Program-made: the position numbers and the translations under genes
Source: an uncultured Rhodobacter sp.
GTDB lineage: Bacteria; Pseudomonadota; Alphaproteobacteria; Rhodobacterales; Rhodobacteraceae
Assembly (NCBI GenBank): GCA_937901435.1
Contig: CALGTJ010000361.1
Location: forward strand, 1 to 6,619
Direction of reading: 5' to 3'
DNA length: 6,619 bases
The notes under the pieces: generated by a model
What the model was told of the DNA's origin: nothing
What the model saw: only the letters and a program-made list of their open reading frames with translations
Database searches by the model: none
Part shown: positions 1-5,046 of the stretch, one piece after another
Position numbering within the stretch: position 1 is the first letter of the stretch
Layout: each line of letters opens with the position of its first letter

Positions 1-88
1 TCCCTCATTGATTCAGAGATCAACAAACCGCGCAAGAGGGGGTGAGTAATTACAGTCGAACCTCAGGCGTTTGATTACCCTACCAGTC

Positions 89-161
89 GTAATATGGCGG
101 GATTTGAACCCGCTACAGTCAGATTAGCAGTCTGATGCTCTACCAAATGAGCTACATATGT
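89..161 (-). tRNA. tRNA-like gene: class I body with a GCU (serine-codon) anticodon
   Basis: Read on the minus strand, the sequence folds into a cloverleaf. The D stem is GCTC/GAGC (152-149 with 140-137), with TA before it and the D loop ATTTGGTA. The anticodon stem TCAGA/TCTGA has five pairs and the loop CTGCTAA, giving anticodon GCT at 128-126. The variable loop is only CTGTA (118-114). The T stem GCGGG/CCCGC is perfect, with loop TTCAAAT. The acceptor strands (161-155 and 96-90) pair in only five of seven positions, because the two outermost pairs, C-T and A-A, fail. Position 73 would be C and no CCA follows. GCU decodes serine AGC/AGU, yet bacterial serine tRNAs are class II with a long variable arm, so body and anticodon disagree. 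It is one base from an asparagine GUU or arginine UCU anticodon. It could be a phage-type tRNA, a recoded tRNA or a pseudogene. The cloverleaf is seen directly; function is uncertain. Confidence 0.6.
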
Positions 162-480
162 GTGAGCTTTTCGGGCCCAACCCGATCCATCCATCGGCCC
201 TGGCATACGGAACTGGCAGTGCCGTCCGCACCGGGAGGGTGATCACCCCTGCCCGCTAGGGTCCGATCTATGTGATCGGGATGCCGTGAGATAGGGCGGA
301 ACCGGGGATTCGCTCAACCGGGGAAATTTCATGGGTGTTGGCGCTGTGATACGCGCGCAACAATATTACCCACTCGCGCAATGAATGAAAAGATACCAGC
401 CTGAGAACGCCCTGTTTGGGGACTCTGAAAGCGGTTCAGGCTTTGCATAAGTTTCAAATCGAAAAGCCATGCATTATGTA
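162..480. other. Non-coding stretch with several short inverted repeats; no gene recognised
   Basis: I see no convincing reading frame or known RNA family here. Small structures are present. TCGGG/CCCGA (171-175 with 181-185) makes a 5-bp hairpin. GGGTGATCACCC (237-248) is a perfect palindrome flanked by a further imperfect CGGG/CCCG match. CCGATC/GATCGG (263-268 with 274-279) makes a 6-bp hairpin with a 5-base loop. AACCGGGGA occurs twice, at 300-308 and 316-324. GCCTGA/TCAGGC (399-404 with 436-441) encloses a further CGC/GCG match. Together these might mark a structured RNA or merely a decayed region. I checked by eye for 4.5S, tmRNA and RNase P signature motifs and did not find them. Confidence 0.4.
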
Positions 481-525
481 TCGGATTTGCAAGCAAATCC
501 GACAGACTGGGGGCAAGCCCCCCAG
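481..525 (-). terminator. Two tandem hairpins downstream of trpB, possible terminator
   Basis: TCGGATTTGC (481-490) and GCAAATCCGA (493-502) form a perfect 10-bp inverted repeat around AA. GGGGGC (509-514) and GCCCCC (517-522) form a second hairpin, also around AA, extended by CT/AG across one bulged C (507-525). Both lie in the untranslated region that a trpB transcript would enter after its stop codon at 591. Neither is followed by a clear run of U on the minus strand, so this is not a textbook intrinsic terminator. It may instead protect the RNA 3' end or be a mobile-type repeat. The structure is seen directly; the role is inferred. Confidence 0.4.
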
Positions 526-560
526 ACCCCCCTTGAGTATTTTTGCTAAGATGAAAGGGG
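505..560. repeat. Intergenic element resembling those of Rhodobacterales genomes
   Basis: A GC-rich hairpin with C-runs is followed by CCTTGAGTATTTTTGCTAAG and then ATGAAAGGGG. From memory, similar 'hairpin plus GAGTATTTTTG..AAGATGAAAG' strings recur between genes in many Roseobacter-clade genomes, often at gene ends. No second copy exists in this window, so its repeat status rests on recognition alone. Confidence 0.35.
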
Positions 561-590
561 AGCCGGGGTGACCGTTGTTTGAGTGATCAG

Positions 591-1838
591 TTACCCGACG
601 TCACGCCCCTCAGGACCGCTCATATCAAAGCCAAGCACGCGGGCGACCGTAAAGATGTCCTTGTCGCCGCGTCCACACATATTCATGCAGATGATGTGAT
701 CCTTGGGCAGATCCGGCGCAATTTTCATCACGTGGGCCAGCGCGTGGCTGGGTTCCAGCGCGGGAATGATCCCTTCCATCGCGCAGGAGAACTGGAAGGC
801 CTCCAGCGCCTCTTTGTCGGTGATCGAGACATATTGGGCGCGGCCAATGTCGTGCAGCCAGCTGTGTTCCGGGCCAATGCCGGGGTAGTCGAGGCCTGCG
901 CTGATTGAGAAGCCTTCAAGGATCTGACCGTCGTCGTCTTGCAAAAGATAGGTGCGATTGCCGTGCAAAACGCCGGGACGCCCGCCAGTGAGCGAGGCAC
1001 AATGTTCCATCTTGGAATTCACGCCTTTGCCGCCTGCTTCGACGCCGATGATATTAACGGTCGTGTCGTCCAGGAAGGGGAAAAACAGGCCCATAGCATT
1101 GGACCCGCCGCCTATGGCCGCGATGATCGTGTCGGGCAGACGGCCTTCGGCGGCCTGCATCTGTTCCTTTGCTTCTTTGCCGATGATCGCCTGAAAGTCG
1201 CGCACCATGGCCGGATAGGGATGCGGGCCAGCCACTGTTCCAATGCAATAAAATGTGTCGCGCACATTGGTCACCCAGTCGCGCAACGCATCGTTCATGG
1301 CGTCCTTGAGCGTGCCGCGACCCGAGGTGACGGGGATGACTTCGGCGCCAAGCAGGCGCATGCGAAAGACGTTGGGGGCTTGGCGTTCGACATCATGCGC
1401 GCCCATGTAGACGACGCATTTAAGTCCGAATTTGGCACAGACGGTGGCGGTGGCCACGCCGTGCTGGCCAGCGCCGGTTTCCGCAATGATCCGGGTCTTG
1501 CCCATGCGGCGCGCCAGAATGATCTGGCCCAGCACGTTGTTGATCTTATGCGCCCCGGTGTGGTTCAGCTCGTCGCGCTTGAGGTAAATCTTGGCCCCAC
1601 CAAGCGCCTCTGTCATGCGTTCGGCGAAATACAAGGGACTGGGGCGGCCCACATAGTGCGTCCAGAGATCGTGCATTTCGGCCCAGAACGCGTCGTCCGT
1701 CTTGGCGAATTCATACTGCGCCTCAAGGTCAAGGATCAGCGGCATCAGCGTTTCGGACACAAAGCGCCCGCCAAATTTGCCAAAGCGGCCCTGTTCGTCA
1801 GGTCCCATCTTGAAGCTGTTGATCAGATCGTCCGGCAT
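591..1838 (-). CDS. trpB: Tryptophan synthase beta chain
   Basis: This PLP enzyme joins indole with L-serine to make L-tryptophan, working in the cytoplasm with the alpha chain in an alpha2-beta2 complex. The 415-residue product is full length for the family. Visible motifs are the PLP lysine K98 in HTGAHKINN, the catalytic glutamate E120 in ETGAGQHG, the phosphate-binding GGGSNA at 243-248, and E361 in LEPSH. CGRGDKD at 388-394 carries Cys at the position that is Ser377 in Salmonella TrpB, next to the PLP ring nitrogen. The chosen ATG has AAGGAG eight bases upstream. A nearby ATG four bases further up is out of frame. Its own promoter may lie in the 71-bp gap behind it. No trpA follows: the next 500 bases hold only hairpins and unassigned sequence. 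Identification is secure. Confidence 0.97.
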   Translation of the reverse strand: MPDDLINSFKMGPDEQGRFGKFGGRFVSETLMPLILDLEAQYEFAKTDDAFWAEMHDLWTHYVGRPSPLYFAERMTEALGGAKIYLKRDELNHTGAHKINNVLGQIILARRMGKTRIIAETGAGQHGVATATVCAKFGLKCVVYMGAHDVERQAPNVFRMRLLGAEVIPVTSGRGTLKDAMNDALRDWVTNVRDTFYCIGTVAGPHPYPAMVRDFQAIIGKEAKEQMQAAEGRLPDTIIAAIGGGSNAMGLFFPFLDDTTVNIIGVEAGGKGVNSKMEHCASLTGGRPGVLHGNRTYLLQDDDGQILEGFSISAGLDYPGIGPEHSWLHDIGRAQYVSITDKEALEAFQFSCAMEGIIPALEPSHALAHVMKIAPDLPKDHIICMNMCGRGDKDIFTVARVLGFDMSGPEGRDVG

Positions 1839-1867
1839 CCATCGGCTCCTTTGCGTCTAAGAGGTTG

Positions 1868-1895
1868 GTTATAGCTTTCTCTGCGGTCTGGTAAA
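1868..1895 (-). promoter_or_regulatory. Candidate sigma70-type promoter for trpB
   Basis: On the minus strand TTTACC (1895-1890) is followed after 16 bases by TATAAC (1873-1868), four of six and five of six matches to the consensus hexamers. It lies in the longest gap of the ihfB-to-trpB run and about 30 bases before the trpB start. It is found by eye only; alphaproteobacterial promoters are often less AT-rich. Confidence 0.35.
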
Positions 1896-1909
1896 GCGTC
1901 CTTTGGCCC

Positions 1910-2812
1910 TTACAGCGAAAGATAGATCCGCGAAATCAAGTCATTTTCCGGCTCGCCCGGTTGGGGCAGGTCAAGTCTGTTGGTTGCAGTGGGCAGCCGG
2001 TCGAGCATGATTGTGAACTCGGACGCCTGTCCGGGGGTGCGAACGACCCGGCGCAGTTGGAAAATCTGATCGTGTTGCGCGGACAAAGGGATGGGGGCGG
2101 ACGACAGAAAAGCATCCACGCGACGCCCCGTGGCATCCAGCCGCGTTCCAAGATTTTCGAAGCTGTAGACGCGGTTGATATCCTCGATCCAATACTCGAT
2201 GTCCCCGTCTTTTCCCCCTTGTTTCAAGGGGTTTGGCTGGCTTTGCAGGTAGTAGACCCAGCGACTTTTGGTCACCTCGAACGTGATCGTCAGATCCTGT
2301 TCACCGACCGGCGGCAAGGCGAGGTCCAGCACGCAAACAGCGTCAGGCGTCATCCCCAAGGCACGCGCCTCTGCCCAATCCATGCGGCGGATATTCGGCA
2401 CGTTTGGCGCAGTCTGGTTGGTGATATAAAGCTGATCCGCGCCCAGAGGAAACCCATCCACCGAGGTATAGGCCCGAAAATCAGGGTCGTCTGTGAAAAG
2501 CTGGAGCCGCACAGACGCAGGACGTGGGGCATCCTGTCGCTGGGCAAGCACAAGTGGTCCCTCGTTGCGTCCCAATCGCAAGGACTGACGGCTGAAATCG
2601 ACGGGAGACAATGGGGCGGCCCGTATCAAAAGGGGCGTTTGGCCGAAATAATCATGCGCGAATGTGATCTTGGCCAGCGCATGCAGGTCACCGCTTTGCG
2701 CCATGACCCCCGACACAGGCGCATGCGCCAGCCCTGCTGCGGCCCCCGTCAACAGGGTGCGGCGGGCAAGGCCGTTTTGCGGCAGGCGGTTCCGGTCCTT
2801 AAAATGCGTCAT
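1910..2812 (-). CDS. Tat-exported protein of unknown function
   Basis: I do not recognise this 300-residue protein. Its N-terminus is a clear twin-arginine signal: basic region, then ARRTLL with R17-R18, a hydrophobic stretch rich in Ala and Gly to about residue 36, and a likely cleavage after VMA (residue 38). Export to the periplasm in folded form is therefore expected. The mature part has a single Cys (C160), no repeated Cys or His metal motif, an aromatic patch WVYYLQSQ (185-192) and YWIEDINRVYSF (207-218), and alternating hydrophobic stretches suggesting beta structure. The start at 2812 was preferred to an upstream ATG at 2866 because AAGGGA lies eight bases before it, it begins the Tat signal, and the longer form would overlap the acetyltransferase gene. 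It begins 25 bases after that gene's stop codon, so the two are probably co-transcribed. Confidence 0.8.
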   Translation of the reverse strand: MTHFKDRNRLPQNGLARRTLLTGAAAGLAHAPVSGVMAQSGDLHALAKITFAHDYFGQTPLLIRAAPLSPVDFSRQSLRLGRNEGPLVLAQRQDAPRPASVRLQLFTDDPDFRAYTSVDGFPLGADQLYITNQTAPNVPNIRRMDWAEARALGMTPDAVCVLDLALPPVGEQDLTITFEVTKSRWVYYLQSQPNPLKQGGKDGDIEYWIEDINRVYSFENLGTRLDATGRRVDAFLSSAPIPLSAQHDQIFQLRRVVRTPGQASEFTIMLDRLPTATNRLDLPQPGEPENDLISRIYLSL

Positions 2813-2837
2813 GGGCCAGTTCCCTTTTCGCAGTAGC

Positions 2838-3287
2838 CTAGCGCAAATCCCACTTGAACCCAACATGGCTTGGCGTAAAGCCGATGCGCTGGTAAAATCG
2901 CCGCGCCTCGGTGCGGCTGGCGTTCATGGTCAGTTGCATCAAGGCACAGCCCGCCGCCCGGGCGCGGGTCTCTGCGTCGGCAAACATCGCCTCGCCAATG
3001 CCCAGACTGCGGCAGTCTGTTGCAACGCGCACACTTTCGATCTGGGCGCGACGTGCTGCGCGCAGGGACAGGCCAGAGATCAGGGTCAATTGATAGGTCG
3101 CAACGATACGGCCCCCCTCCTCGCCCACGATCAGGCGATTGTTGCCCTCGGTCAGCATGGCGTCAAAGGCCGCAAGATAGGGCGTGATATCAAGGCCTTC
3201 GCGGGTGCTGCCAAGGGTATCATCGGACAGCAGAGCGACCACTGCAGGAACATCCGCGCGCGCAGCGTCGCGGAAGGTCACGCTCAT
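2838..3287 (-). CDS. GNAT-family N-acetyltransferase
   Basis: The 149-residue protein has the single-domain GNAT pattern: an N-terminal helix region (about 10-45), the central strand [10 protein letters not shown] (61-70), strand ESVRV (84-88) leading into the acetyl-CoA pyrophosphate loop CRSLGIG (92-98), a helix, strand LMQLTMN (116-122), and FYQRIGF (131-137) with Y132 in the usual general-acid position. It should transfer an acetyl group from acetyl-CoA to an amine; the substrate cannot be told. Its ATG overlaps the trpF stop codon in an ATGA arrangement, so translation is probably coupled to trpF. GAGG lies seven bases before the start. Some housekeeping GNATs are similar, so a link to tryptophan synthesis is not implied. 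Confidence 0.88.
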   Translation of the reverse strand: MSVTFRDAARADVPAVVALLSDDTLGSTREGLDITPYLAAFDAMLTEGNNRLIVGEEGGRIVATYQLTLISGLSLRAARRAQIESVRVATDCRSLGIGEAMFADAETRARAAGCALMQLTMNASRTEARRFYQRIGFTPSHVGFKWDLR

Positions 3288-3925
3288 CCTGCGGCCTCGA
3301 TAAACGCCGTGATCCGGGCCGCATCCTTGATCCCCGGTGCGCTTTCAACGGCAGAGGACAGATCCAGCTGGCGCGCGCCCGTGATGCGGATTGCCTCGGC
3401 AGCGTTCTGGGCGGTCAACCCCCCGGCAAGCATCCATGGCACAGGCCAGCGACGGCCCGCGATCAGCCGCCAGTCGAAGGTAACGCCATTGCCCCCCGGC
3501 AACACCGCCCCACGCGGGGGTTTCGTGTCGACCAAAATCTGGTCTGCCACCTTGCCATAGATGTCGAGCTTTTCCAGATCGCTGGCATCGGCCACACCTA
3601 TGGCCTTCATCACAGGCAGGCCATAGCGCGCCTTGACCTCTGCCACGCGCTCTGGCGTTTCCGCGCCGTGCAGTTGCAGCATATCCAGCGGGACTTTGCG
3701 CAGGATTGCGTCCAGCGTCGAATCGTCCACATTAACCGTCAGCGCAACTTTGCAACAGCCAACCGGCACATCCAGTGCGAATCGGGCAGCCTGTTCAATC
3801 GTCACATTCCGGGGAGATTTTTCAAAAAAAACAAAGCCAACATAGGCGGCCCCCGCCGCCACGGCGGCAGTTACGTCCTGCGGGCGTGTGAGCCCGCAGA
3901 TCTTTACGCGTGTGTTGCGCGTCAT
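3284..3925 (-). CDS. trpF: Phosphoribosylanthranilate isomerase
   Basis: TrpF carries out the Amadori rearrangement of N-(5-phosphoribosyl)anthranilate to CdRP, the third step from chorismate in tryptophan synthesis. The 213-residue product is a single TIM barrel of normal size. Visible are the catalytic base C10 in VKICGLT, QLHG (84-87), the catalytic acid D133 in [15 protein letters not shown] (143-152), LAGGL (166-170) and the C-terminal phosphate site LDLSSAVES (187-195). The start at 3925 is preferred to an ATG 54 bases upstream because homologues begin a few residues before VKICG and the longer form would run into the lapA-like gene. It starts four bases after that gene's TAA and lacks a strong Shine-Dalgarno sequence, which suggests translational coupling. 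Its stop overlaps the next start. Confidence 0.96.
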   Translation of the reverse strand: MTRNTRVKICGLTRPQDVTAAVAAGAAYVGFVFFEKSPRNVTIEQAARFALDVPVGCCKVALTVNVDDSTLDAILRKVPLDMLQLHGAETPERVAEVKARYGLPVMKAIGVADASDLEKLDIYGKVADQILVDTKPPRGAVLPGGNGVTFDWRLIAGRRWPVPWMLAGGLTAQNAAEAIRITGARQLDLSSAVESAPGIKDAARITAFIEAAG

Positions 3926-3929
3926 CGAC

Positions 3930-4295
3930 TTAGCGCGCGGTGTTGCCCGACTCCAGCAGGGCAAGCACCTCGTCGCCATCGCTGGCGTCTTTTTTCATCT
4001 TGGCCACTTCGCGCGCCAACTTTTCTTTCTCGCGCCGCTGGGTGACCGCCTCTGCACGATGCTTGTGCTCGCGCAGCCATTCCCAGACAAACCCAAGGAG
4101 AAGCCCGCCGATCAATCCCGCAAAGATCACCACGAACAGCGGCAGCGAAATCGAATTCATCTCTGCCGGATAGCGCAGCAGATCCATCAGCCCCTGAGGC
4201 ATCAGATTTAGCGTCACAGGCCCGCGGTTCGCAAGCGCCACGGTAATCAGACAGATCGCAATGACTGCGAGGATGGCATAACGAATGTAGCGCAT
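3930..4295 (-). CDS. LapA-domain (DUF1049-type) inner-membrane protein
   Basis: The 121-residue protein has two hydrophobic segments, about residues 6-22 and 49-70, joined by a short loop with [10 protein letters not shown] (22-31), as in the lipopolysaccharide assembly protein A domain. After the second segment ([20 protein letters not shown]) comes a charged, probably coiled-coil tail (about 74-105) that should lie in the cytoplasm. In Escherichia coli, LapA works with LapB in controlling lipopolysaccharide synthesis, but alphaproteobacterial members have no proven role that I know of, so no symbol is given. Its ATG is 12 bases after the ihfB stop codon. An AGGA that overlaps that stop serves as a weak ribosome site, and trpF follows within four bases. 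This fits one transcript. Confidence 0.85.
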   Translation of the reverse strand: MRYIRYAILAVIAICLITVALANRGPVTLNLMPQGLMDLLRYPAEMNSISLPLFVVIFAGLIGGLLLGFVWEWLREHKHRAEAVTQRREKEKLAREVAKMKKDASDGDEVLALLESGNTAR

Positions 4296-4307
4296 GAATC
4301 TTGGGTC

Positions 4308-4589
4308 CTAGTTGCCGTTCAAACGATCGCGCAAAAGCTTGCCGGTCTTAAAGAAAGGCACGTGCTTTTCTTCGACTTCGACGGATTCGCCGGTGCGCGG
4401 ATTGCGGCCCACACTGGCATCTCGCTGCTTGACCGAAAACGCGCCAAATCCGCGCAACTCGACCCGGTCGCCGCGCGCCATGGCCTCGATCACTTCTTCG
4501 AAAATCGTGTTAACGATTCTCTCTACATCCCGTTGAAACAAATGCGGGTTTTCATCGGCGATCTTTTGGATCAGTTCCGATCGGATCAT
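4308..4589 (-). CDS. ihfB: Integration host factor subunit beta
   Basis: IHF is a heterodimer that bends DNA sharply at specific sites and serves in transcription, replication and recombination. The 93-residue product matches the beta subunit in length and begins [11 protein letters not shown]. It has the dimerisation helices (about 3-38), the core [10 protein letters not shown] (44-53) and the DNA-binding arm with GRNPRTGE (61-68), in which P64 is the intercalating proline. The C-terminal helix [12 protein letters not shown] (79-90) is also typical. The start at 4589 gives the family length and has GGGGGA about eight bases upstream. A 31-residue longer reading to an ATG at 4682 is not supported. 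It is the first gene of the minus-strand run that ends with trpB and is separated from rpsA by a terminator. Confidence 0.96.
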   Translation of the reverse strand: MIRSELIQKIADENPHLFQRDVERIVNTIFEEVIEAMARGDRVELRGFGAFSVKQRDASVGRNPRTGESVEVEEKHVPFFKTGKLLRDRLNGN

Positions 4590-4650
4590 GACAGTTATCC
4601 CCCAGTGAGTACTATTTATAAGCCGTGCAGCGAATTTCCCCTGCTGACTG

Positions 4651-4679
4651 ACTATAGATTGAATTAACCAACCGCAAAA
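4651..4679 (-). promoter_or_regulatory. Weak candidate promoter upstream of ihfB
   Basis: On the minus strand TTGCGG (4677-4672) and TATAGT (4656-4651) are separated by 15 bases; shifting the first hexamer to TTTTGC gives 17. The surroundings are AT-rich compared with the coding regions, and the site is about 60 bases before the ihfB start. A TATAAA at about 4620-4615 is another possible -10 element. No perfect IHF consensus site was found nearby, so autoregulation cannot be argued from the sequence. Confidence 0.25.
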
Positions 4680-4965
4680 CACTACGCATACAGGCTTAGG
4701 GCATTAATTTCGGGGAAAACGGTCTAAAATCGACCTTTCAGGGCAAGGCCTGAGGGTGGAAGCACAAAACGGCGCGCCGGAGGTCGCATTGGAGATCACG
4801 TTTGTGACATATGATTCGCAATCGGCATTCTCAGATCAGCATGTTTGGACCCGAGCTGCCCGAGGGTTGCGAAAGCCTCGCGGTGCCTCCACACAGAGTT
4901 GCAAATGGTTAACAGATTGGCGCGCAACCCGCCCGGAGACCCTGCCGAGTTTTCCATCCCGGAAA
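4680..4965. other. Gap between the rpsA terminator and ihfB promoter; no gene recognised
   Basis: About 285 bases hold no supportable gene on either strand. The frames that cross it are extensions of open frames opposite or beside rpsA. The 5' half is moderately AT-rich and may contain further ihfB control sequence. The rest is ordinary in composition, with only a small GCGAAAGCCTCGC inverted motif near 4869. Apart from this I see nothing definite. Confidence 0.4.
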
Positions 4966-4967
4966 CG

Positions 4968-5008
4968 AAAAAATCCCGCAGCCTGCGCTGCGGGATTTTC
5001 TGTTTTTT
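4968..5008 (-). terminator. Intrinsic terminator of rpsA, probably bidirectional
   Basis: AAAATCCCGCAG (4970-4981) and CTGCGGGATTTT (4988-4999) form a perfect 12-bp stem with a six-base loop. On the minus strand the stem runs into TTTTTT, as expected for a factor-independent terminator about 50 bases after the rpsA stop codon. On the plus strand a second T-run follows (5003-5009), so it could also stop transcription coming from the left, although no plus-strand gene is seen. Confidence 0.88.
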
Positions 5009-5046
5009 TCCAGTCGAAAATCGCGCAAAAACAGCGCGAAGATCGC

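Noticed and set aside
89..161. Ordinary class II tRNA-Ser(GCU)
   Set aside because: The anticodon fits, but the variable loop has only five bases (114-118), so there is no long variable arm.
1..590. CRISPR array or small-RNA family such as 4.5S, tmRNA or RNase P
   Set aside because: There are no regularly spaced repeats and none of the signature motifs of these RNAs.
939..1874. 311-codon open frame on the plus strand
   Set aside because: It is antisense to trpB, which has all its catalytic motifs; no domain is seen in the plus-strand product.
1961..3560. Long plus-strand open frames opposite the Tat-protein, GNAT and trpF genes
   Set aside because: They run across several well-supported minus-strand genes, and the products show no family motif.
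4590..4682. Longer IHF-beta with 31 extra N-terminal residues
   Set aside because: The family starts at the M of MIRSEL. A ribosome site precedes that codon, and the extra residues resemble translated promoter DNA.
4590..4966. IHF autoregulatory site upstream of ihfB
   Set aside because: No match to WATCAANNNNTTR was found on either strand by eye.
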